A stretch of DNA of 64,000 nt from an uncultured Anaeromusa sp. (GTDB lineage Bacteria; Bacillota; Negativicutes; Anaeromusales; Anaeromusaceae): positions 62,001-126,000 of the forward strand of contig NZ_OY764901.1 of the NCBI RefSeq assembly GCF_963668665.1, in the 5' to 3' direction. The notes below the pieces were generated by a model. The model worked only from the letters and a program-made list of their open reading frames with translations. It was not told the origin of the DNA and ran no database searches. The position numbers and the translations under genes were made by a program. Positions 1 through 11,943 of the stretch are shown here, in pieces (position 1 is the first letter of the stretch; every line of letters begins with the position of its first letter).

Positions 1-3939
<3,939 letters not shown>

Positions 3940-3954
3940 GACGTTTTGTCCTCC

Positions 3955-4188
3955 TCATTCTGCAATCGAAAACGCTTCCTTCAACAACGGCACTCCGGCC
4001 TGCTTTAAACGTTCTACCGCTTGGCGCGCCGCCTCTTCCGAATCCAGGCGCATTGCCAAACCTTCACAAGAACCGCTTAGCTGTCGCGGCACCGCGATCA
4101 ACTTTCCAGGCAATCCTGCCTGGAGCAACAGTTTTTCCGCCCGATACGCCTGATACACCGAAGGAAACGTGATTACCCAATACGGCAT
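3955..4188 (-). CDS. DUF3343 family small protein, putative Se/S carrier
   Basis: A 77-residue protein matching the DUF3343 family: N-terminal WVITFPSVYQAYRAEKLL and a central segment ending GSCEGLAMRL with a single conserved Cys. Family members usually sit beside selenium-metabolism genes and are proposed to carry selenium or sulfur on that Cys; the biochemical role is not established. Here it lies downstream of a TusA-like gene and a YedE-like transporter. In other genomes the TusA-like and DUF3343 modules are found together or fused (YedF type). GAGGAG lies 5 nt before the ATG. A 100-bp gap separates it from tusA, so it may have its own promoter. Confidence 0.75.
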   Translation of the reverse strand: MPYWVITFPSVYQAYRAEKLLLQAGLPGKLIAVPRQLSGSCEGLAMRLDSEEAARQAVERLKQAGVPLLKEAFSIAE

Positions 4189-4288
4189 CGTGTCTCCTCT
4201 TTTCTTCTACGAATCGATCCGCCTTAACTAATATAGTATAGCAAAAAATGCCGCTTAACGCCAGGATTCCAAGGTATCCTTCGCCTTT

Positions 4289-4501
4289 TTAGACATTTTT
4301 GCGCAGTGTCAGCGTCCATTCGCCCTCTCCGGCGGCACAAATCCATTGCCAGCCTTGAGAGGCGGCCAGCTTGCCAATATTTTCCCAAGCCGCCGGTTCA
4401 TCCACCAAGACTTCAAGTTCCACTTCCCCGGCATCCATGGCTTCTTTGGTTTTCATCAATGGAATGGGACAGCTAAGTCCTCTCATATCCAGTCGCTTCA
4501 T
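4289..4501 (-). CDS. TusA/SirA-family sulfur (selenium) carrier protein
   Basis: A 70-residue TusA fold. The hallmark CPIP motif is present with the reactive Cys at residue 11 (MRGLSCPIPLMKTKEA). In TusA this Cys carries a persulfide; in YedF-type proteins near YedE the cargo is thought to be selenium. It starts 15 nt after the YedE stop codon with SD GGAGG about 9 nt upstream, so it is in one operon with yedE. Position between a YedE-type permease and a DUF3343 protein favours a role in selenium uptake and trafficking over tRNA thiolation, but that is inferred from context. Confidence 0.82.
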   Translation of the reverse strand: MKRLDMRGLSCPIPLMKTKEAMDAGEVELEVLVDEPAAWENIGKLAASQGWQWICAAGEGEWTLTLRKNV

Positions 4502-4516
4502 CGCACAGTTTCCTCC

Positions 4517-5569
4517 TTAGACCGCTTCTTTACAATGCAAATAGCCGATGGCCGCCGTAACAACGAGGCCAGCCGCTACCGCTACTTGCCCGTTCCAAGC
4601 CAGCCCAGCCGGGCTTCCAGCTGTATTCAAACCATGGGCCACTGCCGCTCCCGCCAGCATGCCCAACACGCAGGCAGCAGCATCCAGATTGCCTTCGCCA
4701 GCCTGGATCAGCTGCCGCAAAGGACAGCCTCCTGCTAGCGTAGCCGCCAAGCCTACCAGCATCAGTCCTAAAAAATTCCACAAATGCATGGTATGCGCCA
4801 ACGGCTGCGCATCAAAACCAAGCTTAAAAAAGCCAAAAGCTAAATTACCCGCCAAGGCGGCTAAAAAAAGCACGCCATAGATTTTCAGCAAGTATGTATC
4901 TTTCACTAAAATAAAATCCCGAATCCCCCCGGAAAGACACATTCTCGTTTTTTGCGCCGCCACCCCGGCCAGCAAGCCAAAAACCAAGCTCATCACAATC
5001 GGGGCATGCATGGACCCAGGGCCGCTTTTACTAAAGGCCAGCACTCCGGCGCCGCCGACAAAAACAAGAACAGCTAGTACGACAGCCGCCAACGGCGTCG
5101 CATAGCCAGCCGGTTTCCAGGCGCTGCGCTCCAGCGAATGGGAGCGGCCTAAATTATAACCCCGTTTCAAAAACCAAATGCCCGCGCCAATACCGCTGGC
5201 AAAGCCAGCCAAGCCGGTTAAGCCGTTCAAATCGCCGCCGGCCAAGCGCAAAATGCCCCGAAGGGGGCATCCAAGAAATGCCAGGGCGCCGATCATCATG
5301 ACCATGCCTAAGAAAAACCGAATCATTGGTTTCGAACCGCCGCGCACACGATGCTCGCCGCGAAAAGCCGCCATAACGGCAGCGCCTAAAATAATGCCCA
5401 GAATTTCAGGCCGCGCATACTGCAGCGCCCCTGCCTTATGTAAGCCCAATGCACCGGCAATATCCCTCAAATGGCAGGCTGCGCAAAAGCCGTAATTCCC
5501 CGGGTTTCCTTGCGCCACCAGCAGTACCGCCCCTAAACCGAAAATTAATCCTGTCAGCAAAATCCACAC
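4517..5569 (-). CDS. yedE: YedE-family putative selenium/sulfur transporter
   Basis: Multi-spanning inner-membrane protein of the YedE/YeeE family, about 350 residues with roughly ten hydrophobic segments. The repeated Cys-containing elements of the family are visible: FCAACHLRDIAG near the N-terminus, LGCPLRGILRLAGGDLN, MCLSGGIRDF and GGCPLRQLIQAGEGN. In YeeE these cysteines relay thiosulfate; YedE relatives next to TusA-like and DUF3343 proteins are assigned to selenium. I prefer the GTG at 5569; the in-frame TTG at 5581 abuts the GGAG SD. The leader holds an 11-bp inverted repeat. Cargo is inferred from neighbours only. Confidence 0.82.
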   Translation of the reverse strand: MWILLTGLIFGLGAVLLVAQGNPGNYGFCAACHLRDIAGALGLHKAGALQYARPEILGIILGAAVMAAFRGEHRVRGGSKPMIRFFLGMVMMIGALAFLGCPLRGILRLAGGDLNGLTGLAGFASGIGAGIWFLKRGYNLGRSHSLERSAWKPAGYATPLAAVVLAVLVFVGGAGVLAFSKSGPGSMHAPIVMSLVFGLLAGVAAQKTRMCLSGGIRDFILVKDTYLLKIYGVLFLAALAGNLAFGFFKLGFDAQPLAHTMHLWNFLGLMLVGLAATLAGGCPLRQLIQAGEGNLDAAACVLGMLAGAAVAHGLNTAGSPAGLAWNGQVAVAAGLVVTAAIGYLHCKEAV

Positions 5570-5598
5570 TATATAACACAACTCCTACAATCGATAGA

Positions 5599-5636
5599 GC
5601 GGACCAACGCCACACTCTACGTTGACGTTGGTCCGC
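5599..5636 (-). other. Perfect 11-bp inverted repeat in the yedE leader
   Basis: The arms GCGGACCAACG (5599-5609) and CGTTGGTCCGC (5626-5636) are exact reverse complements with a 16-nt loop, lying between ppaC and yedE. On the minus strand no U-run follows, so it is not a standard terminator for ppaC. It could be an operator or an RNA hairpin acting on the yedE-tusA transcript. Confidence 0.6.
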
Positions 5637-5670
5637 CGCTAATCTTTTTTTACTACTTTGCACGCTTAGC

Positions 5671-7305
5671 TTATACTTTGGCCGCTTCTGTCAAAGGAGG
5701 CACAATTTGCTTTTTGCGTGACATAACACCTGGCAGATACACTACCTGCTCTTCGCCTTTGCTGCCAAAAGCTCGTTCAATCAATTCCACCGGCTGGCCG
5801 ACATAGGCCAAATGCGTTGCTTCAGTCAAGATATCGGTGATCATCAAAAGCGCCATGTCATAGCCGCCCTTGGCCCGAATCTGCTCCATGCTGTGCAGCA
5901 GTTCCTGACGCAGCGCCAGCACCTCGCTCACATCCATCACCGACAGCTGCGCAATGGTCATGCGGTAATCGCCCATGCGAAATTCCTTCAAGTCTGTTTG
6001 CGTAATCTCCGGCGGCGTCATATCCTGCAGCCCGGAACCCGCTTTCAGCATAGCCATGCCATACTCTTCCAACGAAACCCCCGCAATACCCGCCAGCTTT
6101 TCCGCAGCCTGGCGATCCACAGCGGTTGCCGTAGGCGACTTAAAGAGCACCGTATCGGAAATAATGGCGGACAAGAGCACGCCGGCAATTTCCTTGGGAA
6201 TATCAATCTCTAAATTCCAATACATATTAGCTACAATGGTCGACGTACAGCCCACAGGCTCTTGCCGAATCAGAATGGGCTCGCTGGTTGTCAGCCCGCC
6301 CAAACGGTGATGGTCAATGATTTCTAGAATCTTCGCCTCTTCAATGCCTTCCACCGCTTGCGCTGTTTCATTATGATCCACCAAAATAACTCGCTCCGGT
6401 TCCGGCATGATCAGCTTGTCCCGATCCACCAGGCCCACCAAACGACCATTTTCCACTACTGGATAATTACGGTAGTTAGTCGCCGCAATGGGTCCTGTGA
6501 TATCGTTAATCAAATCGGTAGGTTTGAAAGAAAGCACTTTGCCTTGCATGATCGCCCTCACCGGCGTACTCTGATTAATCAGCCGCGCCGAAGTATACGT
6601 GTCATAGGCTGTTTGCAGCACAAGCACACCTTGTTGCTTCGCTTTTGCCAATACTTCCTCATCCACCGCATAGTCTCCAGTAACCACCAAGGCGCCTACA
6701 TTCAAATCCAAACAAGACAAATGCGCTTCTCGGCGATCCGCCGTCAGCACAATATCTCCCGCCTTAATGACGCGAGACACAGCCGCCGACGTTCCCGAAG
6801 CGATGCGCACCCGCCCAGCCAACGTACGCTTCAGCAAATCGTCGCCACAAAGTACTTTAGCGTCCAGCACACGCTGCACCGCCGCATAATCTACGCCGCT
6901 TTCCGCCAAATCATCCGGCATCTGCAGTTCGTTAAAATACAATTTTGCCAAATCACTTACTGATAAAATACCGACCAGTTGATTGTCCCCGACTACGACA
7001 GGCACCGATTTGACATTGCCGCATTGCATCAGTTTCCCTAGTTCACGCAACGTCGTTTCCGGAGCCACTGAAAGGTAATCGGTGCACATAATATCTTTCA
7101 CCCGCGGATTGAGATCCGGCAGCAGCAGCGGTTCCTCTATGCGGAAGTGTTCTAAGGCATACTTTGTTTCGGCATTAATCTTGCCGGCCCGGGCCGCCAC
7201 CACATTTTCCCCCAGCGCTTGCTTTAAATGCGCATAGCCAATAGCAGCACAAATCGAATCCGTGTCCGGATTACGATGTCCAATAGCATAAATCGGTTTC
7301 GCCAT
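5671..7305 (-). CDS. ppaC: CBS/DRTGG-domain manganese-dependent inorganic pyrophosphatase
   Basis: Hydrolyses pyrophosphate to phosphate in the cytoplasm. This is the long, regulated family II form (544 residues) rather than the short 310-residue enzyme. Domain order: N-terminal DHH metal-site start (GHRNPDTDSICAAIGYAHL); first CBS repeat (about residues 70-120); a DRTGG insert; second CBS repeat (about 250-300); then VILVDHNE and the IIDHHRLGG signature; and a C-terminal DHHA2 domain. In known CBS-pyrophosphatases, AMP/ADP inhibit and diadenosine polyphosphates activate through the CBS pair. The start has GAGGAG about 14 nt upstream. An AT-rich 160-bp region separates it from the divergent TtcA-like gene. 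Confidence 0.94.
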   Translation of the reverse strand: MAKPIYAIGHRNPDTDSICAAIGYAHLKQALGENVVAARAGKINAETKYALEHFRIEEPLLLPDLNPRVKDIMCTDYLSVAPETTLRELGKLMQCGNVKSVPVVVGDNQLVGILSVSDLAKLYFNELQMPDDLAESGVDYAAVQRVLDAKVLCGDDLLKRTLAGRVRIASGTSAAVSRVIKAGDIVLTADRREAHLSCLDLNVGALVVTGDYAVDEEVLAKAKQQGVLVLQTAYDTYTSARLINQSTPVRAIMQGKVLSFKPTDLINDITGPIAATNYRNYPVVENGRLVGLVDRDKLIMPEPERVILVDHNETAQAVEGIEEAKILEIIDHHRLGGLTTSEPILIRQEPVGCTSTIVANMYWNLEIDIPKEIAGVLLSAIISDTVLFKSPTATAVDRQAAEKLAGIAGVSLEEYGMAMLKAGSGLQDMTPPEITQTDLKEFRMGDYRMTIAQLSVMDVSEVLALRQELLHSMEQIRAKGGYDMALLMITDILTEATHLAYVGQPVELIERAFGSKGEEQVVYLPGVMSRKKQIVPPLTEAAKV

Positions 7306-7429
7306 AATCGAATCAACACTCCTCGTTCTGGTTTGCCTGCAAAAAAATGCAATTAGTTTTATTATACCTTATTCCAGCCTTTTCCGTAACCCCGTACCTT
7401 GACGCCAGGCTGTATAATAAAGAAAAGCA

Positions 7430-7460
7430 AACAAGAGTAACGGAGTAACCGGAGGGTACG
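7430..7460 (+). repeat. Interspersed repeat A, copy overlapping the ttcA-like leader
   Basis: A copy of the window-wide 35-40 bp repeat (AACAAGAG then GGAGTAACCGGAGGGTACG). Its GGAGGG lies 13 nt before the ATG of the TtcA-like gene and may serve as its SD, so this copy could form part of the leader. Confidence 0.65.
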
Positions 7461-7468
7461 ACAGAGAA

Positions 7469-8275
7469 ATGACGACGACAATTCACAACTTGCCGAAAGC
7501 CTATTTCAGCCGCCTGCTGCGCAGCGTCCTTGAATTTGATCTGATTGAGGAGGGCGACCGCATCCTCATCGGCCTGTCCGGCGGCAAAGACAGCCTATTT
7601 TTAGCCTTTGCCCTAGCGGCGCTGCAAAAAGTTTCGGCCAAGCGTTTTGAACTGGCGGCGTTGACTCTCGACGCCGGCTTTGCTCCAAACTTCCCTCAGG
7701 AAACATTAGCCTCTTTTTGCGCCAAATTGGATATTCCCTTTCATTTTATTCAGGCGGACATTGCCTCCATCATTGAAGAAAACCAAGGAAAAGATCCTTG
7801 CTTTACTTGCGCCTTTTTCCGTCGCGGCGCCATTAACCGTTTTGCCGCCGAACACGGCTTTCAAAAAGTCGCTTATGCACATCATCACGATGACGCCGTA
7901 GAAACCCTGCTGATGAACCTGCTCCATTCCGGGCAAATTGGCACGTTTCTACCGAAAACAATCTTAGAACGCAGTGGCGTCACCGTAATTCGCCCCTTGC
8001 TTTTTTTCCGCGAAGAGGAACTGCGTAAGGCCTGGACGCTGCACGGTCAAGAACCCATCCCCAACCCTTGCCCTTTTAACGGCAAAACGCAGCGCCAAGC
8101 CACTAAGGAACTCATCGCTTCTCTGGCTTCGCAAAATCCAGCCATTTACGACCATTTGGCCGCTGCCATGCGCGAAGACTCCGTACATGAACTCTGGCCC
8201 AAAGAAGCTACCCGCTCGGAGTTAAAAGAAAAAAATCTGCTCTTTTGGAACAAACCTATTAACGATATAAATTAA
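7469..8275 (+). CDS. TtcA-like PP-loop ATPase, probable tRNA 2-thiocytidine synthase
   Basis: A 268-residue N-type PP-loop ATPase with the ATP-pyrophosphatase signature GLSGGKDSL at about residues 35-43. Downstream are a C-x2-C pair (PCFTCAFFRRGAINRFA), the AHHHDDAVETLLMNLL motif typical of TtcA/TilS, and a third Cys in NPCPFNGKTQRQ. TtcA uses a [4Fe-4S] cluster held by three Cys to thiolate cytidine 32 of tRNA, and this arrangement fits. The protein is a little shorter than E. coli TtcA. It is transcribed alone on the plus strand and converges on the FliG-like gene. The sulfur donor is unknown. Confidence 0.8.
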   Translation: MTTTIHNLPKAYFSRLLRSVLEFDLIEEGDRILIGLSGGKDSLFLAFALAALQKVSAKRFELAALTLDAGFAPNFPQETLASFCAKLDIPFHFIQADIASIIEENQGKDPCFTCAFFRRGAINRFAAEHGFQKVAYAHHHDDAVETLLMNLLHSGQIGTFLPKTILERSGVTVIRPLLFFREEELRKAWTLHGQEPIPNPCPFNGKTQRQATKELIASLASQNPAIYDHLAAAMREDSVHELWPKEATRSELKEKNLLFWNKPINDIN

Positions 8276-8314
8276 ACAAGGAGTAGAGGGAGTAAAGTGA
8301 GGGTACGAACGAGG
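8274..8314 (+). repeat. Interspersed repeat A, copy after the ttcA-like stop
   Basis: Begins at the TAA stop region of the TtcA-like gene and reads AACAAGGAGTAGAGGGAG then GTGAGGGTACG. It is paired with inverse-orientation copies at 8553-8645 across the terminator hairpin between the convergent genes. Confidence 0.65.
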
Positions 8315-8341
8315 GTTACTGTTTATAAAATTTGAATATGC

Positions 8342-8388
8342 AAAAAAGCTGCGGACAACTTGTTTTCAAGTCGCCGCAGCTTTTTTTA
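8342..8388. terminator. Bidirectional rho-independent terminator
   Basis: A stem AAAAAAGCTGCGG pairing with CCGCAGCTTTTTTT, closed by an inner ACTTG/CAAGT stem. A-tract and T-tract flank it on both sides, as expected between the convergent ttcA-like and FliG-like genes. Confidence 0.85.
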
Positions 8389-8397
8389 TAGTCTTAG

Positions 8398-8516
8398 GAG
8401 ATTGCCACGTCGCCCCGCTCCTCGCAACGACGTCTAAGCTGGCTAACATGCACTAAGCAAAGTATTTGTCTCTCAAACTAACTTTCGTCTTTGCCAGCGA
8501 AGCGAAGCAATCTCTA
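8398..8516. repeat. About 120-bp interspersed repeat B with inverted ends (copy 1)
   Basis: Left end GAGATTGCCACGTC then GCTCCTCGCAACGAC; right end TTTGCCAGCG then GCGAAGCAATCTC. The ends are inverted copies of one another, and the same ends recur at 43251-43370 and 50190-50313. No coding sequence is inside. The motif resembles widespread non-coding repeats ending in GAAGCAATCTC; it looks like a small non-autonomous element. Confidence 0.65.
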
Positions 8517-8552
8517 TTTATGCTGTCATGCTGTGTGCCATTCCTACTCCTT

Positions 8553-8645
8553 CGAACCCTCCATCTACTCCCTATACTCCTGTTAAAAAGCTGAGCTCCG
8601 TATCCCTCATGCGTACCCTCCCGTGACTCTCGCGACTCTTGTTCA
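8553..8645 (-). repeat. Interspersed repeat A, two minus-oriented copies
   Basis: One copy reads CCCTCCATCTACTCCC then TATACTCCTGTT; the second reads GCGTACCCTCCCGTGACTC then CGCGACTCTTGTTCATT. The TGA within the second copy is the stop codon of the FliG-like gene, so the repeat abuts the coding end directly. Confidence 0.65.
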
Positions 8646-9569
8646 TTCTTCTTCGTTTTCTTCTGCGTCGCGGCGTATTTCCCGGCACATACGCCGCAGT
8701 CCATCCAATCCACGGCTGGTAGTTGCTTCGGTTTCCGCTTCCACCAGTTCCTGCAGCATCTTCCACGAAGTCTCGTCTAGTACTTCTTGCAGCAGTTTAG
8801 CTTCCGCACCGCTGCTCAAGCGCAGCAAGATCGCCACGTCCACCCACTGCAGCCGATCTCGCAAAAACGAAGCCAACTCTTCATCGCTTCTGGTTTTGAG
8901 CCAACCTGAAGCCTCATTACGCAACTCCAAAAGCTGCCAGCCTTCATCTTTGGTTAAAACGTGAGCCGGCCCCAAAATATCTCCCGCTTCCATCAAGGAC
9001 AGTACTACCTGTGTAAACGCCACCTTACGCTGGCGTACAGCAACCGATTCTTCCCGTTTCTCCGGCGGCGGCAGCGTATTCGCCACATCCGAGGCAGCCC
9101 GACGCGAAACATTGCGCAGCAATTTCGCGCACAGCTCTTCGCTAGTGCCAAACATAAGAGATGGATGCAGCCCTTCACGACGCAACACTTCTTGAAGATC
9201 CCGGTCCCGCAGACCTTGCAGCTCTTCAAAAAACAAAACATGCGAGCGCATTCGGCTGCGGATTCCCGGCCGAAGTTCTTCCAAACGGTCCATGAGACGC
9301 AATGTTTCCGAATCGCCTCGGCGCAGGGCCATTGCCATCAGCACCGCCCCCAATTGCCGAACCGGTTGTCCAAATATGCGCAGCGAGGAAAAATCCTGCC
9401 AACTTTCCCGAATATCCTCCGGCAGCATTTCCGGAGACAACTCATCCAAGGCCAACAGCCATTTAGTTTGCGCTTCCAACGTAAGCCGCCCCATCCACTT
9501 CGCCGCTTCCTCAGCGGAAAAACAAGTCATAGCCCACGCCAGCGACATTTTTTCACATTGCGTTTCCAT
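8643..9569 (-). CDS. Orphan FliG-like protein
   Basis: A 308-residue cytoplasmic protein with no signal or membrane segment. Its middle (about residues 105-165) resembles the FliG middle/C-terminal armadillo motif: FFEELQGLRDRDLQEVLRRE, then LCAKLLRNVSRRAASDVA, matching the FliG pattern of a flexible loop followed by ILRNMSKRAA. A second, weaker repeat follows (VALSLMEAGDILG region and DEELASFLRDRLQWVDVAILLRL). FliG forms the flagellar switch ring, but here there is no fliF, fliM or fliH beside it, and the charged torque helix is poorly conserved. It may be a FliG paralogue with a different job. AAAGGAGG sits 7 nt before the ATG, and a sigma-A promoter lies upstream. Confidence 0.6.
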   Translation of the reverse strand: METQCEKMSLAWAMTCFSAEEAAKWMGRLTLEAQTKWLLALDELSPEMLPEDIRESWQDFSSLRIFGQPVRQLGAVLMAMALRRGDSETLRLMDRLEELRPGIRSRMRSHVLFFEELQGLRDRDLQEVLRREGLHPSLMFGTSEELCAKLLRNVSRRAASDVANTLPPPEKREESVAVRQRKVAFTQVVLSLMEAGDILGPAHVLTKDEGWQLLELRNEASGWLKTRSDEELASFLRDRLQWVDVAILLRLSSGAEAKLLQEVLDETSWKMLQELVEAETEATTSRGLDGLRRMCREIRRDAEENEEE

Positions 9570-9601
9570 GGTTTCGCCTCCTTTAAAGGCATCCTAAAAT
9601 A

Positions 9602-9631
9602 TTTATACGTATATTGAAAATTCGCCGTCAA
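9602..9631 (-). promoter_or_regulatory. Sigma-A promoter of the FliG-like gene
   Basis: Minus-strand TTGACG (9626-9631), an 18-bp spacer and TATAAA (9602-9607), about 33 bp before the start codon. Confidence 0.65.
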
Positions 9632-9697
9632 GCTTAGACAATCCTGCTCAATTTTCTTTATTAAAATAGTGCTGTGTTCCTATGTTTTTCAGTGTTT

Positions 9698-10789
9698 TTA
9701 GTCTCGCACTGCATGACTCTGCCGCTCGGCCCCCGGTCCGTCCTGGGCCACCGCCACGGCCGCCTCGCCAAAGGTTCTCATATCATTCAGCATATGCAAA
9801 GACGCCCTCAAAAGAGACATGCCCAACACAGCGCCGATTCCTTCGCTTTGCTGCAGCTTCAGTTGCAAGTAACTCGGCAGGCCCAGTAAAAATAAAACTT
9901 CCTGAAAACCAGGTTCCGCAGCAACATGCGGCGCAATTAGATAGTTTTTAATCAACGGCTGCATTTGAGCCGCCGCTAATGCCGCCACCGCCGTCTCTAC
10001 TCCGTCAAGAACCAGCAGCATCCCGCTGGCCGCTCCGCCTAAAATCACTCCACATAAAACAGCCGTCTCTAAGCCGCCGAAATGACCTAGCACTGCCCTT
10101 GCGTCTATTTCTCCATTCCATAAAGCAAGAGCTTCTTCCACCAATGCCAACTGGTTCGCGATCCTTTCGCTTGCAGCCGCTTGTTGTCGCAATGAAACTG
10201 GGACGCCTCCTCCTAAAACAGTTAGCAAAATCAATGCAGACAGCATACCGCCTTTGGCAATACTGCCCAGACCTAAAATTCGCACGCCTTTGTCCGCTTC
10301 CGCCTGAGCCAGAGAGATTCCTAAACAAAGCGCCTTTAAAACCGTTTCTTCCTCCATAGCTGGCCCTTGGCGCCAATCACAAGTGCCAAAAGACAAGAAA
10401 GCCTGCCGCAACCGCTCGTGTACAAAATTTTCGCGCATTCCCGCATTCACCAGGACCACTTCCGCAGCATTTTTCACTGCAAAAATGCGCAGAGGACTAT
10501 TCAAACGACAGGCGTCCTCTACACGCTGCGCTGTTGTTTTACCCTCTTCGCACAGCGCCTTTGCAATGCCATGATCCGCCGCCACAACCAAAAGGGACTG
10601 CTTCTGTTCCAATGCCGGGCGATGCTGCCCTGTTACACCTGCCAACTTTAACGCTAAAAACTCCAAATGATGCAAGCTACCTAGTGGCTTAGTCAAATTA
10701 TCCAAGCGTCTTTGGCAGCGTTCTAACGCCGCTGCATCCATCGGGCCTACTGACGCAATAATCTGTTCGATCATTTTTTTCTTTCTCAT
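9698..10789 (-). CDS. CobT-family phosphoribosyltransferase paralogue, ArsB-like partner subunit
   Basis: A 363-residue CobT-fold protein. The start ATG overlaps the stop of the upstream cobT paralogue (TAATG), so the two are translationally coupled. Conserved CobT elements include TKPLGSLHHLE, VVAADHGIAKA, the late SEGIGAVLGMSLL with the presumed catalytic Glu, and a DGVETAVAAL segment. The glycine-rich GEMGIGNTT motif that binds nicotinate mononucleotide phosphate in CobT is replaced by LGLGSIAKGGMLS. In Sporomusa ovata two tandem CobT homologues, ArsA and ArsB, act as a heterodimer that attaches phenol or p-cresol to ribose phosphate for phenolyl-cobamides. A paired, partly degenerate copy fits that model; the lower ligand is not readable from sequence. 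Confidence 0.75.
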   Translation of the reverse strand: MRKKKMIEQIIASVGPMDAAALERCQRRLDNLTKPLGSLHHLEFLALKLAGVTGQHRPALEQKQSLLVVAADHGIAKALCEEGKTTAQRVEDACRLNSPLRIFAVKNAAEVVLVNAGMRENFVHERLRQAFLSFGTCDWRQGPAMEEETVLKALCLGISLAQAEADKGVRILGLGSIAKGGMLSALILLTVLGGGVPVSLRQQAAASERIANQLALVEEALALWNGEIDARAVLGHFGGLETAVLCGVILGGAASGMLLVLDGVETAVAALAAAQMQPLIKNYLIAPHVAAEPGFQEVLFLLGLPSYLQLKLQQSEGIGAVLGMSLLRASLHMLNDMRTFGEAAVAVAQDGPGAERQSHAVRD

Positions 10790-11838
10790 TACGCCAACCC
10801 CTCCTCTGCTCTTGCATACGCTTCTTGCAGCATAGCCAAAACCATCTGCAGCATATCCACCACTAACGATGCCCCAATCGCCTCGCCAAGGCGAATTCCC
10901 AAATCCACACACGCCTCCAGCTCCAGCTGGCGCAAGGCAATGCGGTGCGCCGGTTCACCGGACAAATGGGACGCCAGCAAATATCTGGCACTGTCCGCAT
11001 GAATGCCTTGCGCCACCAAGGCCGCCGCCGTTGTATTCAGCCCGTCAACAATTACTAGGCACTTATGCGCCGCAGCGCCCAGCACCACACCGGCCAGCAC
11101 GCCTAGTTCCAACCCGCCCACCTTGCTCAGAACATCCAAGCCGTCAGTTCCCTGGGGTTGATTGACCGTTAGCGCTTGCCGGACATATTGGCGCTTGTCC
11201 GCCAAACGCTGATCGGAAATTCCCGTGCCCCGCCCAGTGGTTTGCAGCGGGTCTTCGCCGGATATAGCCGCCACAATAGCCGCACTGCTGGTTGTATTGC
11301 CAATGCCCATTTCACCTAAAGTAAAGCAGCGATATCCTTCCTGCACTTTTTCTTGCACAATCGAAATGCCAATCTCCAATGCTCTTACAGCCTGCTCCTG
11401 CGTCATAGCCGGTCCCTGGGTAAAATCTTCCGTACCATAGGCGATCTTCCGCTCCCAAAGCCCTGGAAAAGATGGTAGATCCACCGCTACGCCAGCATCA
11501 ACTACCACCATATCAGCACCGCAAAAATTAGCAAATGCATTGGCGCTAGCTCCCTTAGAAGCCACATAGTTAATGGTCATCTGCGCCGTTGTCTCTATGG
11601 GGTAAGCGCTGACAGAACGCCTGGCCACCCCATGATCCGCACAGGCAATGACCATGCAGGGCTTTAATTCCTGCGGCTTTGCACTCCCAATGGCCGCTGC
11701 ATAGGTCGCCGCCATTTCCGGCAACCGCCCCAGCGTCCCCGCAGGATATACAGTCTGGGCCAAGCTCTTTTTTACAGTTTCATAGGCTGTTGCATCCGGT
11801 TTTTCAATTTTCCCTATAGTTTCTTGCAATAAATTCAT
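10789..11838 (-). CDS. CobT-family phosphoribosyltransferase, ArsA-like
   Basis: Makes the alpha-riboside phosphate of the cobamide lower ligand from nicotinate mononucleotide. About 349 residues, the normal CobT length. All family motifs are present: GTLGRLPEMA, IACADHGVA, GEMGIGNTTSSAA, GRGTGISDQRL, VDGLNTTAAALVA and a C-terminal LGEAIGASLVVD with the presumed general-base Glu. The second of two adjacent ATGs (11838) is preferred because GGGAG lies 6 nt away. It is first in a two-gene operon with the more diverged paralogue and is controlled by a cobalamin riboswitch. The tandem arrangement points to ArsAB, but an ordinary CobT plus paralogue is possible. Confidence 0.85.
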   Translation of the reverse strand: MNLLQETIGKIEKPDATAYETVKKSLAQTVYPAGTLGRLPEMAATYAAAIGSAKPQELKPCMVIACADHGVARRSVSAYPIETTAQMTINYVASKGASANAFANFCGADMVVVDAGVAVDLPSFPGLWERKIAYGTEDFTQGPAMTQEQAVRALEIGISIVQEKVQEGYRCFTLGEMGIGNTTSSAAIVAAISGEDPLQTTGRGTGISDQRLADKRQYVRQALTVNQPQGTDGLDVLSKVGGLELGVLAGVVLGAAAHKCLVIVDGLNTTAAALVAQGIHADSARYLLASHLSGEPAHRIALRQLELEACVDLGIRLGEAIGASLVVDMLQMVLAMLQEAYARAEEGLA

Positions 11839-11874
11839 CATTTACTCCCTTTCTTTCTGGAAGACCCCATACCT

Positions 11875-11922
11875 TAATAAAAAAGGCTTTTTAGGAAGCG
11901 GAAGCAATCCTAAAAAGCCTTT
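11875..11922 (-). terminator. Riboswitch-controlled terminator ahead of the cobT pair
   Basis: The minus strand reads AAGGCTTTTTAGGA, a 10-nt loop, then TCCTAAAAAGCCTT in reverse-complement register followed by a T-run. It lies between the riboswitch and the cobT start codon, as expected for transcription attenuation by adenosylcobamide. Confidence 0.85.
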
Positions 11923-11943
11923 GTATCCAACAAGGTCTTCCTG

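Noticed and set aside
5599..5636. SECIS element or in-frame UGA for selenocysteine
   Set aside because: The hairpin is in a leader and none of the neighbouring genes needs a UGA read-through to give a full-length product.
10790..10912. N-terminal extension of the second cobT paralogue into the first
   Set aside because: Would overlap the upstream gene by 123 nt; the ATG at 10789 with its own SD and TAATG coupling explains the start.
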